Shown here one piece after another: positions 17,246-25,556 of a DNA stretch of 38,179 bases. Position 1 is the first letter of the stretch. Every line of letters begins with the position of its first letter. The position numbers and the translations under genes were made by a program. Source of the DNA: Rhodospirillales bacterium (GTDB taxonomy: Bacteria; Pseudomonadota; Alphaproteobacteria; Rhodospirillales; 2-12-FULL-67-15). Location of the stretch: NCBI GenBank assembly GCA_016872535.1, contig VGZQ01000026.1, positions 1 to 38,179 on the forward strand, read 5' to 3'. The notes beneath the pieces were generated by a model. The model was not told the origin of the DNA. It ran no database searches and saw nothing but the letters and a program-made list of their open reading frames with translations.

Positions 17246-17640
17246 GCACCCTCTTCGATGCGCTCCATTTCCTCGTCGGAAAGGCCGAAGTGATGACCGA
17301 TTTCGTGAATCAAGACGTGGCGAACGACGTGGTAGAGGTCCTCGCCCGTTTCCGACCAGTAATCGAGAATGGGTCGGCGATAGAGGAAAATGATGTCGAT
17401 GTCGTGCGGCGCATCGGCCACGCTCTTGCGATCGAGCGACACGCCCCGGTAGAGGCCGAGCAGGTCGAAGGGGCTATCCAGATCCATTTCTTTCTCCGTC
17501 TCGGCGTCGGGAAAGTCCTCGATCCGAATCGGAACGTCGGCGACGTGGCGCCGGAGAACCTCGGGCAGGCTCGCAAGCGCCTCGCGCGCGAGCAGATCGA
17601 GGTCGGCGAGATCGGGCGGCGTATTGAATTTTCGGGGCAT
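17242..17640 (-). CDS. Minimal zincin metallopeptidase (DUF1025-type)
   Basis: A 132-residue protein with the zinc motif HEIGHHFGLSD near the C-terminus: His 112, Glu 113, His 116 and Asp 122, matching HExxHxxGxxD. This and the N-terminal LPEVLRRHVADVPIRIEDFP pattern place it in the small metallopeptidase family formerly called DUF1025. The biological substrate is not known. It starts the operon with the Lon-like protease and the stress protein, with a 4-bp overlap to the protease gene. That pairing suggests a small proteolysis module. Start ATG 17640. Confidence 0.88.
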   Translation of the reverse strand: MPRKFNTPPDLADLDLLAREALASLPEVLRRHVADVPIRIEDFPDAETEKEMDLDSPFDLLGLYRGVSLDRKSVADAPHDIDIIFLYRRPILDYWSETGEDLYHVVRHVLIHEIGHHFGLSDEEMERIEEGA

Positions 17641-17722
17641 ACGCGGGTTTCGACCACTCGATCTGCGACGATAATTAAGGCGTTCTCATGACCGGCGCGC
17701 CTTGATCCGGATCAACAATCGC

Positions 17723-18484
17723 TTATTTCGGCGGCAGGCGCAGCGCCCCGTCGAGGCGGATGGTCACGCCGTTCAACATGGGGTTTTCCACGATATGAAG
17801 GACGAGCTTGGCGAATTCGCGAGGCTCGCCGAGGCGGGACGGGAAGGGAACCGAATCACCAAGCGCCTTCTGCACCTCGTCGGGCAAACCGTACATCATC
17901 GGCGTCGCGAACAGGCCCGGTGCCACGCTCGCGACGCGCACTCCGGACTTTGCGAGGTCGCGAGCGACCGGCAGCGTCAGCGATGCGATGCCGCCCTTGG
18001 AGGCGGCGTAGGCCGCTTGGCCGACTTGGCCCTCGAACGCGGCGATCGAGGAGGTGTTGACGATCACGCCGCGCTCGCCGCCGGCCAACGGCTCGGCTCC
18101 GGCCATGTCAGCGGCAGCGAGGCGCAGCACGTTGAACGTTCCGATCAGGTTGACCCGGACGACGCGGGCGAACGATTCCAGCGCCATCGGCCCGTCGCGC
18201 CCGACGGTGCGGGCGGCCGACCACACGCCGGCGCAGTTGACGTTGATCCGCGCGGGCCCGTGGATCTTGCGGGCGGCGGCGACGGCCTCTTCGGCGCTCT
18301 TTTCGTCGGCCACGTCGCAGACCAAGGCGAGCCCGCCGATGTCGCGGGCGATTTTTTTGGCTTCGGCGAGATTGAGGTCGAGGACGGCGACCTTGGCTCC
18401 GGCTTCAGCCAGCACCCGCGCGGCGGCCGCGCCGAGCCCCGAAGCTCCGCCCGTTACGATCGCCGCCAGTCCTTTGGGGTCCAT
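17723..18484 (-). CDS. SDR-family 3-hydroxyacyl-CoA dehydrogenase (type II-like)
   Basis: A 253-residue short-chain dehydrogenase. The NAD-binding motif TGGASGLG lies at residues 11-18, and Asp 36 (VLDLN) favours NAD over NADP. NCAG (83-86) is the NNAG equivalent. Ser 146, Tyr 159 and Lys 163 (YAASK) form the catalytic set. Overall it resembles 17-beta-HSD10 / 3-hydroxyacyl-CoA dehydrogenase type 2, including the GQVGQAAYAASKGG stretch and the PGLF(A/D)TPM region. A role in fatty-acid or branched-chain acyl-CoA breakdown is likely; the divergent acetoacetyl-CoA synthetase fits that. The ATG at 18484 is chosen because the upstream extension to 18619 is polar and family-unlike. Confidence 0.88.
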   Translation of the reverse strand: MDPKGLAAIVTGGASGLGAAAARVLAEAGAKVAVLDLNLAEAKKIARDIGGLALVCDVADEKSAEEAVAAARKIHGPARINVNCAGVWSAARTVGRDGPMALESFARVVRVNLIGTFNVLRLAAADMAGAEPLAGGERGVIVNTSSIAAFEGQVGQAAYAASKGGIASLTLPVARDLAKSGVRVASVAPGLFATPMMYGLPDEVQKALGDSVPFPSRLGEPREFAKLVLHIVENPMLNGVTIRLDGALRLPPK

Positions 18485-18621
18485 CGGTCGCTCCTCGTTC
18501 GCGGATGGTCTTAACACGCCTCCAACCGGTTGCGAAGGCGCCCGGTTGCGAAAGCGTCCGTCGGATTTCATACTGAAGCCGGTGTACAAGGGAAACCACC
18601 GGATACGAGGGAGGCACATCC

Positions 18622-18912
18622 ATGCAGTTCGTGGTTATCGCGCGCGACGGCACCGACGCGGAGGCGCCGCAGCGCCGATTGAAAGCGCGCGAGGCGCATC
18701 TCGCCAACGTCGGTCGACTGAAAGAACCCGAGAAGATGCTGATGGGCGGTGCCATGCTCGACGACAAGGGCACCATGATCGGTTCGGTAATGATGTTCGA
18801 TTTTCCCGACCGCGCGCGCCTCGAAGCCTGGCTTAAGAACGATCCCTACTCCATCGGCGGCGTCTGGCAGTCGCTGGAAATCAAGTCATTCCGCGTCGCC
18901 GTGAAATCGTAA
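18622..18912 (+). CDS. YciI-like protein
   Basis: A 96-residue single-domain protein of the YciI family, which has a ferredoxin-like (dimeric alpha-beta barrel) fold. It begins [10 protein letters not shown] and carries the family pattern R..HLANV....[38 protein letters not shown], read here in pieces over residues 20-75. The His in AREAHLANV and Asp in KNDPY are the usual conserved polar residues. Enzymatic activity is not established for most members; some relatives are dehydrochlorinases. A Shine-Dalgarno GGGAGG lies 7 bases upstream. It is followed after 10 bases by acetoacetyl-CoA synthetase on the same strand, and diverges from the SDR gene across a 137-bp promoter region. Confidence 0.9.
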   Translation: MQFVVIARDGTDAEAPQRRLKAREAHLANVGRLKEPEKMLMGGAMLDDKGTMIGSVMMFDFPDRARLEAWLKNDPYSIGGVWQSLEIKSFRVAVKS

Positions 18913-18922
18913 GGCGCGCATA

Positions 18923-20878
18923 ATGTCCGAACGCCCGTTGTGGACCCCGAGCCCGGCGCGGATCCGCGATACAAACCTGGCGGCGTTCCGTTCCCGGATC
19001 GAGCGCGATTACGGCACGCACGTGCCGGATTACGCGGTGCTGCATCGCTTTTCGCTGGAGCAGCCGGAAAAATTCTGGACCGCGTTCAAGGACTTCGCCG
19101 GTCTCAAGGCGGAAACCTGGGGTACGGTCGCAATCCGCGATAAGCATCGCATGCCGGGAGCCGCGTTTTTCCCCGACGCCCGGCTCAATTTCGCCGAAAA
19201 TCTCTTAAGTCGGGACGACAACACGGACGCGCTCGTCTTCTGGGGAGAATCCGAGGCGCGCCGACGCCTGAGCTGGCGCGAACTGCGGGCCGAGGTTTCC
19301 CGGGTCGCCGCCGCGCTCGAGGGGCTGGGCGTCCAGTCCGGCGACCGTATCGCGGGTTATCTCCCCAACATGCCCGAGGCGATCGTCGCCATGCTCGCGA
19401 CCGCGAGCCTCGGCGCCGTGTGGTCGTCGTGCTCGCCCGATTTCGGCGTCCAAGGCGTGCTCGACCGTTTCGGCCAGATCGCGCCCGTGGTCTTGTTCGC
19501 CGTCGACGGGTACCCCTACAACGGCAAGACCCACGACGTGACGGCGAAGACCGCCGAAATCGCCGGCCGCATTCCGGACTTGAAGCGGGTGGTGGTGGCG
19601 GAATACATGGGCGGTGGCGGCCTTGACCGCATCCCGAAGGCCGAGTCCTGGGAACGCTTCATCGCGCCGTATCCGCCGGGGCCGGTGCGCTTCCGTCAGG
19701 TTCCCTTCAACCATCCGCTTTATATTCTTTACTCCTCGGGCACGACCGGGGTGCCGAAGTGCTTCATTCACGGCGCCGGCGGCACGTTGCTGAAGCACGT
19801 GGCCGAGCAACGGCTGCATTGCGACATTCGTTCCGGCGACCGGGTGTTTTATTTCTCCACCACCGGCTGGATGATGTGGAATTGGCTGGCGACGTGCCTG
19901 GCCGCAGGGGCGACGCTGCTGCTCTACGACGGATCGCCCTTTCACCCCGACGGCAACGTTCTGTTCGATTTCGCCGACGCCGAGCGCGCGACCTTGTTCG
20001 GAACCTCGGCCAAGTTTCTCGACGCGGCGCGGAAAGCGCAACTCGCGCCGATCAAGAGCCATCGGCTCGAAACGGTGCGCACGCTGACTTCGACCGGCTC
20101 GCCGCTCGCGCCCGAGGGATTCGATTATGTATACGCCAACATCAAGACCGACGTGCACCTCGCCTCGATCGCGGGTGGCACCGACATCTGCGGCTGCTTC
20201 GTGGCGGGGGATCCGACCGCGCCCGTATGGCGGGGTGAAATCCAGGCGGCCGGGCTCGGCATGGCGGTCGAGGTGTTCGGCGACGACGGGCGGCCGCTGC
20301 CCGCGGGCGAAAAGGGCGAACTGGTGTGTACCCGGCCGTTTCCTTCCCTTCCCCTTGGGTTCTGGAACGATCCGGGCGACGTGCGCTACCGCGCCGCCTA
20401 CTTCGAACGCTTTCCCGGTGCTTGGCATCACGGCGATTGGATCGCGCGCACCGCCCACGGCGGTTACATTATTTACGGGCGCTCGGACGCAACGCTCAAT
20501 CCGGGCGGCGTGCGGATCGGCACCGCCGAAATCTACCGCGTCGTCGAAACCCTCGACGAAATCCAGGAAAGCTTGGCGATAGGCCAGGAATGGGACAACG
20601 ACGTGCGCATCGTCTTGTTCGTGGTGCCGAGGAAGGGCATCGCGCTTGACGACGCATTGTGCGACAAGATCAAGCGCAAGGTGCGCGAGGGCTGCTCGCC
20701 GCGCCACGTGCCGGCGCGCATCGTCCAGGTCGCCGATATTCCGCGCACCAAGAGCGGCAAGATCACCGAACTCGCCGTACGCGACGTCGTCCACGGCCGC
20801 CCGGTCAAGAACAAGGAAGCCCTCGCCAATCCCGAGGCCCTCGATCTTTACCGGAACTTGCCGGCATTGCGATCATGA
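18923..20878 (+). CDS. Acetoacetyl-CoA synthetase
   Basis: A 651-residue member of the acyl-CoA synthetase (ANL) superfamily, which activates acetoacetate with ATP and CoA. Family length and opening ([18 protein letters not shown]) are those of acetoacetate-CoA ligases, not acetyl-CoA synthetase. The AMP-binding P-loop [10 protein letters not shown] is near residue 270. TTGWMMWNW is the acetoacetyl/acetyl-CoA synthetase A-motif, and [21 protein letters not shown] the hinge region. The acetylatable lysine is in RTKSGK near the C-terminus. Role: ketone-body or PHB-derived acetoacetate use. The stop overlaps the start of the next gene (ATGA). The first 20 residues agree with the family, so the ATG at 18923 is preferred. 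Confidence 0.95.
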   Translation: MSERPLWTPSPARIRDTNLAAFRSRIERDYGTHVPDYAVLHRFSLEQPEKFWTAFKDFAGLKAETWGTVAIRDKHRMPGAAFFPDARLNFAENLLSRDDNTDALVFWGESEARRRLSWRELRAEVSRVAAALEGLGVQSGDRIAGYLPNMPEAIVAMLATASLGAVWSSCSPDFGVQGVLDRFGQIAPVVLFAVDGYPYNGKTHDVTAKTAEIAGRIPDLKRVVVAEYMGGGGLDRIPKAESWERFIAPYPPGPVRFRQVPFNHPLYILYSSGTTGVPKCFIHGAGGTLLKHVAEQRLHCDIRSGDRVFYFSTTGWMMWNWLATCLAAGATLLLYDGSPFHPDGNVLFDFADAERATLFGTSAKFLDAARKAQLAPIKSHRLETVRTLTSTGSPLAPEGFDYVYANIKTDVHLASIAGGTDICGCFVAGDPTAPVWRGEIQAAGLGMAVEVFGDDGRPLPAGEKGELVCTRPFPSLPLGFWNDPGDVRYRAAYFERFPGAWHHGDWIARTAHGGYIIYGRSDATLNPGGVRIGTAEIYRVVETLDEIQESLAIGQEWDNDVRIVLFVVPRKGIALDDALCDKIKRKVREGCSPRHVPARIVQVADIPRTKSGKITELAVRDVVHGRPVKNKEALANPEALDLYRNLPALRS

Positions 20879-21678
20879 CGGCGCCGGTTATCGACGTGCG
20901 CGCCGTCATTGCCTGTGTCGCGTCTCTGTCGGTCCTGTGGTTGGCCACCGTTGCCCGCGCCGACGAAATCGTCACATTGAAGACTCGCGAAGGCGTGACG
21001 CAGAGCTTCGCCCTGCTGGTTCCCGATAGGCCGGTCGCGTCGGTTATTCTGTTTCCGGGCGGAAACGGCAAGACAGCGCTGCATATTCTCAAGCCGGGGC
21101 AGATGATCCGGAAAGGCAATTTCCTGGTCCGGATCCGCTACCACCTGCAGCGCCTCGGTTTAATGGTGGCGGTCGTCGACGTTCCATCCGACCAACAAAC
21201 CGGCGGCATGATAACCTTCCGCCACAGCGACGAGCATGCCCGGGATATCGGCATCGTCGTCGATTTTTTGAAGGCGAAAGCGCCGGTTCCGGTTTAGCTG
21301 GTCGGCACCAGCCGAGGGACCGAGTCGGCGGCGTCGCTGGCGATCAAGCTGGGCTCGCGCATCGACGGAGTGATCCTGACGTCCAGCATCACCGTCCAAA
21401 ATCGCGGCGGGGAAAACATCCTCCGCCTTCCCTTGGACACGGTTCGCGTTCCTGTCCTCGCTGTCGCCCACAAGGACGACGATTGCCACGTCACGCCCCC
21501 GAACGGCGCCGAACTTATCGTCCGGGCCGCCCGCGCCAGCCCGCGCAAGAAGGCGTTGATCTTCGAGGGCGGCGATCCCCCGCAATCCGAACCCTGCGAG
21601 GCCCTGGCGCAACACGGTTTGATCGGCATCGAGAAAAACGTCGCCGCTGCCCTGGCCGAATTCATCAAAGACCCCTGA
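20875..21678 (+). pseudogene. Alpha/beta-hydrolase gene interrupted by an in-frame TAG
   Basis: From the ATG at 20875, which overlaps the acetoacetyl-CoA synthetase stop, the frame runs 140 codons. It encodes a signal peptide (ending ATVARADE) and the first half of an alpha/beta hydrolase, with the LFPGGNGKTALH oxyanion region. It then meets TAG at 21295-21297. The same frame continues without another stop to 21678, and its first codons give LVGTSRGTESA, the nucleophile elbow with Ser. The second half also has the Asp/His region (VAHKDDDCH) and the C-terminal helix. Related proteins have Trp directly before LVGTSRG, so a TGG to TAG change explains the break. The short product would lack the nucleophile. 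A sequencing error or stop-codon readthrough are alternatives. Confidence 0.8.
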
Positions 21679-21812
21679 GCGCCGGACCCGAAGCCCTCGA
21701 ACTTTATTGGGATATGACCGATTTGCGGGGCTGACCCCACGGAATCGCGGCCCGGCCATGCTGGTGCGGGCGGGGCTCACTGGCTAGTCTTGCCGGGCGA
21801 GGGGGATCGCCA

Positions 21813-23003
21813 ATGCCCGTGGCCGTATGGATCGTAGTGCTCGCCGGAGCGCTGATCGTCAGCGTCGGCATGGGCGTGCGCCAAACCTTCGGCCTCTTTC
21901 TGCCGCCGATGGCGGTCGATCTCGGCATCGGCCGCGAAACCTTCGGCTTCGCGCTCGCGTTACAGCAGATCGTCTGGGGCATCCTGCAGCCGGCGATGGG
22001 CATGATCGCCGACCGTTACGGTTCGGGCCGGGTGATCGCCGTCGGGCTTATCGGTTACGTCGCCGGGCTTCTGGTCATGGGTCAGGCGGCGGCGCCCTGG
22101 CATCTCGATGTCGGCGCCGGCATGCTGATCGGCTTCGCCCTTTCGGGGACGACCTTCGCCGTGGTGCTGGGCGCGGTTGGCCGCGTGGTCGAGCCGGCGA
22201 AGCGTACGCTCGCGTTCGGCTTGGCCACCGCCGGCGGTTCGTTCGGACAATTCGTGATGGCCCCGGTCGGCCAGCAACTGATCGGCGGATTCGGCTGGCG
22301 CGACGCGCTCTGGGTCATGGCGGTGCTGACCGCGCTCATGCTGCCTTTCGCAGCCGTGCTGCGCGGCCGCACCGAAGCCGCGGCGGGCAGGCGCGAGCAG
22401 ACGATCGGCGAGGCCTTGCGCGAGGCCGCGGGCCATTCCGGGTTCTGGTATCTGAACGCCGGCTTTTTCGTCTGCGGCGTCCAGATCGTGTTCATCGCCG
22501 TCCATCTGCCGGCGTTCGTCAGCGATTACGGCCTGCCGGCGTCGGTCGGCGCGGCGGCGTTGGCGCTGATCGGCTTCTTCAACATCATCGGCAGTTGGGG
22601 CTCCGGCGTGCTCGGCGACCGGCATTCGAAGAAATACCTGCTCAGCGCCATCTACTTCATACGGTCGGTGGTGACCGTGCTTTTTCTGTACGCCCCGAAA
22701 ACGGATGCCGTCGTTCTTGTGTTCGCGTCGGCAATGGGCCTCTTGTGGCTCGGCACGGTCCCGCTCACCAGCGGGCTGGTGGCGCAAATCTTCGGCATGC
22801 GCTACATGGCGACCCTGTTCGGAATCGTCTTTTTCAGCCACCAGCTCGGCAGCTTCCTCGGCGCCTGGCTGGGCGGCCGGATATTCGACGCGACCGGGTC
22901 CTACGATCTGATGTGGTGGTTGTCGATCGCGCTTGGACTGGTGGCCGCCCTGCTCCACCTGCCGATCGCGGACAAACCGATTGCCCGCACGCAAGCTGCC
23001 TGA
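21813..23003 (+). CDS. MFS transporter
   Basis: A 396-residue protein with about 12 hydrophobic segments arranged as two sets of six. It has the major-facilitator motif between helices 2 and 3 (GMIADRYGSGRVIAVG, about residues 62-77), and a matching loop GVLGDRHSKKYLL in the second half. It resembles the oxalate/formate antiporter-like or monocarboxylate branch (VGMGVRQTFGLFLPPM near the N-terminus), so an organic anion substrate is possible but not shown. A purine-rich GGGGGATCG lies just before the ATG at 21813. It is preceded by the broken hydrolase gene, and a sulfotransferase gene follows after 93 bases. Confidence 0.88.
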   Translation: MPVAVWIVVLAGALIVSVGMGVRQTFGLFLPPMAVDLGIGRETFGFALALQQIVWGILQPAMGMIADRYGSGRVIAVGLIGYVAGLLVMGQAAAPWHLDVGAGMLIGFALSGTTFAVVLGAVGRVVEPAKRTLAFGLATAGGSFGQFVMAPVGQQLIGGFGWRDALWVMAVLTALMLPFAAVLRGRTEAAAGRREQTIGEALREAAGHSGFWYLNAGFFVCGVQIVFIAVHLPAFVSDYGLPASVGAAALALIGFFNIIGSWGSGVLGDRHSKKYLLSAIYFIRSVVTVLFLYAPKTDAVVLVFASAMGLLWLGTVPLTSGLVAQIFGMRYMATLFGIVFFSHQLGSFLGAWLGGRIFDATGSYDLMWWLSIALGLVAALLHLPIADKPIARTQAA

Positions 23004-23096
23004 TCCCCGCCGGGCCGCCGACTGTGCCCGGGAGCACATTGGCATGCCCGGGTAAAGCCGTAAAATCGGGCCGCCGTCAATTCAGGAGGCGACCCC

Positions 23097-24236
23097 ATGC
23101 CTATCATCGGCGACCGGCCGATCTTCGTCATCGGTTGCGAGCGTTCGGGCACGACGCTGCTCATGGCCATGCTTGGCAATCATCCCAGACTTTCGTTTCC
23201 CGAAGTGGGTTGGTTATTCCCGCGCATCTATCCCTGGCGTTATACCTACGGCGATTTGAGCGTGGACGCCAACTTCCGCACCCTCGCGTCGGAAATGCTG
23301 TTCGGCCTCAACCAGCCGCTCTGGGGGATGGATTTGAATCCGGCGACGGCGGTGGCCGAGATTTGCGCCATGGCGCCGGAGCGCAGCTTCGCCGGCATCT
23401 ACACCGCCATGCACCGCCGCTACGCCAGGCAATTCGGCAACAGGCCGCGTTGGGGGCAGAAGACGCCCAATAATCTCTATTTCGTGCCGCAGATCCTCGA
23501 AAACTTTCCCGACGCGCAGTTCGTATGCATCACCCGCGACGGGCGCGACGCATCGGCCATCAGCCTCGAATCCGCGTTCGGCGTCGGGCACATTTACATG
23601 GCTGCCTACACTTGGAGCGCGGCCAACGCTTTCGTCATGCCGTTCCGCGCCAAGCTCGGGCCCAAGATCTGGCACGACGTCCGCTATGAAGACCTGGTGG
23701 TCGATCCGGTCGGGATCACGAAAAAAGTCTGTGATTTCCTCGGCGAGGATTACTCCCCGACCATGCTCGAGTTTCACAAAACCGCAACCGCCGCCGCGCG
23801 CGGCAAACAAAGGGATCACGCGCTGCTGGCGAAGCCGGTGACGACCGAGCATCTCGGCATTTACAAGCAGCTCCTCAGTCTCCGCGACCAGCGCATTTAC
23901 GCCGCGGTCGCCAGCGAGGTGCACCGGAAACTCGGCTATGACCTCGACGTCGAGCCGCTGGAGATTTCCGAGGCCGATCGGAAGCTGTGGATCGAATGGG
24001 ACGGGCGCGTCCGCGCCGCCCGCCTCGACGGACCGGGCGGGCACATCGTGTTCGAAAGCTATCGCGACTGGCTGGTCGAGCAACGTCAGGCCCGCAAGAG
24101 CCAGGGAATCTGGAGCGACAAAGACGCGACCGGCGAGTTTCCCATCGGCCATCCCGACGAGGAAATCATCGTCGGTTTCCGCGCCTGGAAGAAGTGGAAG
24201 GACCACTTCGCGATCAAGCGGCGCTATTCCCGCTGA
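23097..24236 (+). CDS. Sulfotransferase family protein
   Basis: A 379-residue protein with the PAPS-binding motifs of sulfotransferases. The 5'-phosphosulfate loop is near the N-terminus (IGCERSGTTLL at residues 12-22). The 3'-phosphate region is VCITRDGRDASAIS at about residue 142, with downstream YEDLVVDPVGITKKVCDFLG, the usual cofactor-binding end of the domain. The reaction is transfer of a sulfonate group from PAPS to a hydroxyl or amine acceptor, here unknown. A strong Shine-Dalgarno AGGAGG at 23084-23089 supports the ATG at 23097. The C-terminal 80 residues, rich in charged and aromatic positions, are less conserved. A bidirectional terminator follows directly. Confidence 0.88.
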   Translation: MPIIGDRPIFVIGCERSGTTLLMAMLGNHPRLSFPEVGWLFPRIYPWRYTYGDLSVDANFRTLASEMLFGLNQPLWGMDLNPATAVAEICAMAPERSFAGIYTAMHRRYARQFGNRPRWGQKTPNNLYFVPQILENFPDAQFVCITRDGRDASAISLESAFGVGHIYMAAYTWSAANAFVMPFRAKLGPKIWHDVRYEDLVVDPVGITKKVCDFLGEDYSPTMLEFHKTATAAARGKQRDHALLAKPVTTEHLGIYKQLLSLRDQRIYAAVASEVHRKLGYDLDVEPLEISEADRKLWIEWDGRVRAARLDGPGGHIVFESYRDWLVEQRQARKSQGIWSDKDATGEFPIGHPDEEIIVGFRAWKKWKDHFAIKRRYSR

Positions 24237-24246
24237 TGCAAAAAAG

Positions 24247-24274
24247 AACGGCGCTCCCATTGGAGCGCCGTTCT
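24247..24274. terminator. Bidirectional rho-independent terminator
   Basis: A perfect 12-bp stem GAACGGCGCTCC/GGAGCGCCGTTC with a 4-base loop, directly after the sulfotransferase stop codon. Six A residues precede it (24241-24246), giving a T-run on the minus strand, so it fits best as the terminator of the convergent DsrE-like gene. It is likely to act for both genes. Confidence 0.88.
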
Positions 24275-24295
24275 CCGGATTATCGTCCGCCGTTG

Positions 24296-24754
24296 TCAGG
24301 GCTTGATGTAGGCGTAGCCCTGGTGCTGGAGCTTGGCGATCTCGGCCACGCCCGACGGCACAATGTCGCCCTCGGAAACGTCGTACAGGTTCTTGTAGTC
24401 GATCTTGCGGCGCTCCAGGGCAATGCCGCAGACCTGGAAGGAGACCTGCTGATTTTTCAGGCTGTTGATTTTGTTCCGGATGCTGTCGTTGCTCTTCGCG
24501 TCCGTGAGCATGTCGAGGCCGAGGCCGTGCATCACCACCTTGATGTCGACCTTGTCGGCGCCGACAGCGGAGATGTGGTTCTGGACGTTGGTCATGGCGG
24601 CCTCGTAGAGCTTGCCCTGATCGCCGCCGGCGTAGTTGATGTGATAGACGACTTTGTGTTTCGCGGGCGTGGATTGCTGGGCGAAGGCGCCCGAGCCAAC
24701 CAGCGCGCCGAAGGCGATGGCCGCGGCGGCGGCCGTCAAATAGGCTTTCCTCAT
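24296..24754 (-). CDS. Periplasmic DsrE-family protein
   Basis: A 152-residue protein with a signal peptide (MRKAYLTAAAAAIAFGALVG... ending GAFAQQ) followed by a DsrE/F-like fold: VVYHINYAGGDQGKLYEAAMTNVQNH, VDIKVVMHGLGLDML, then the conserved cysteine Cys 109 in SFQVCGIALERR. Cytoplasmic DsrE proteins carry persulfide sulfur; the role of exported members is uncertain, though the cysteine is at the expected place. ATG 24754 is chosen because a Shine-Dalgarno AGGGAGA sits upstream and the earlier start at 24823 would hide the signal peptide. It lies 148 bases downstream of the TtrR-like regulator on the same strand, with a candidate operator in the gap, and ends at the shared terminator. Confidence 0.88.
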   Translation of the reverse strand: MRKAYLTAAAAAIAFGALVGSGAFAQQSTPAKHKVVYHINYAGGDQGKLYEAAMTNVQNHISAVGADKVDIKVVMHGLGLDMLTDAKSNDSIRNKINSLKNQQVSFQVCGIALERRKIDYKNLYDVSEGDIVPSGVAEIAKLQHQGYAYIKP

Positions 24755-24861
24755 GCGAAGTCTCCCTTTGTTGCAAGGCTTGCGAACGTTCGTGCGAATT
24801 CGTGGCTTCAGTTTAAAAGCCAAACCGGACGGGCCGGAATTGGGGGACTCCTGAAATCAAC

Positions 24862-24877
24862 TTAGGGTTTTCCCGAA
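24862..24877. promoter_or_regulatory. Candidate operator dyad between ttrR-like and dsrE-like genes
   Basis: TTAGGG-TTTT-CCCGAA: six-base arms that match at five positions as an inverted repeat. It lies 107 bases upstream of the DsrE-like start and 25 bases past the regulator's stop, in an AT-rich gap. Position and dyad symmetry suit a LuxR-type response-regulator site, but no second copy was seen in the window. Confidence 0.35.
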
Positions 24878-24902
24878 TTAAACAGTTTTTTCTAATATTT
24901 CC

Positions 24903-25556
24903 TCAATCGAGGGCGATGACGAGCTTCATCAATTCGGCGAACGACTTCGCCTGCATCTTGTCCATGACGTGCGCGCGATGGGCTTCGACCGTTTTTTCGC
25001 TGATGCCGAGGGCGCTCGCGATGCCCTTGTTGGATTCGCCGGCGGCGATCATGTCCAGCACCTGGCGCTCGCGCGGCGTCAGTTGTTCGAGCCGGGCGCG
25101 CACCCCCTTTTTTTCCCGCTCGCTTCGCCGGGCGGCGAGGCTGTGCTTGACCGCGTTCTGCACCAGATCGATCAGGACCTGGTCGTTGAACGGCTTTTCG
25201 ACGAAATCGAGGGCGCCCGCCTTCATCGCCCTTACCGCCATGGGGACGTCGCCGTGGCCGGTGACGACGATGACCGGAAGATCGATGCCGCGCCGGCACA
25301 GTTCCGCTTGCAGGTCGAGTCCGCTCAGGCCCGGCATGCGCACGTCGGCGATGACGCAACCGGGCTGTCCGGGCGAACAGGCGGCGAGGAATTCCGCGGC
25401 CGAGGCGAAAGACCGAACGCGCAGGTGAACCGAGCCGATCAGCCGGGAGAGCGATTCGCGCGCCGCTTGGTCGTCATCGACCACGAACACGATAGGCTCG
25501 TCAGGGAATGAGCCTTGGCCGGGCAACGATCCCGGCGCGGGTTTAAGCGGCGTCAT
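24903..25556 (-). CDS. TtrR/FixJ-type response regulator
   Basis: A 217-residue two-domain regulator. The receiver domain begins PIVFVVDDDQAARESL, with acidic residues 27-29 and phospho-acceptor Asp 71 (CVIADVRMPGLSG). The switch lysine is in VEKPFNDQ. The C-terminal LuxR-type helix-turn-helix runs LTPRERQVLDMIAAGESNKGIASALGISEKTVEAHR. The architecture and the VTGHGDVPMAVRAMKAGALDF stretch match FixJ and TtrR. The neighbouring kinase has a PhnD-like sensor domain, so it is closest in layout to the tetrathionate system TtrS/TtrR. The gene overlaps the kinase gene by 14 bp. Target genes are unknown; the DsrE-like gene just downstream is the nearest candidate. Confidence 0.92.
   Translation of the reverse strand: MTPLKPAPGSLPGQGSFPDEPIVFVVDDDQAARESLSRLIGSVHLRVRSFASAAEFLAACSPGQPGCVIADVRMPGLSGLDLQAELCRRGIDLPVIVVTGHGDVPMAVRAMKAGALDFVEKPFNDQVLIDLVQNAVKHSLAARRSEREKKGVRARLEQLTPRERQVLDMIAAGESNKGIASALGISEKTVEAHRAHVMDKMQAKSFAELMKLVIALD

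Noticed and set aside
15347-17293. 648-codon open frame opposite the Lon-like protease
   Set aside because: Antisense shadow in a GC-rich gene; the minus-strand product has an intact catalytic dyad and family length.
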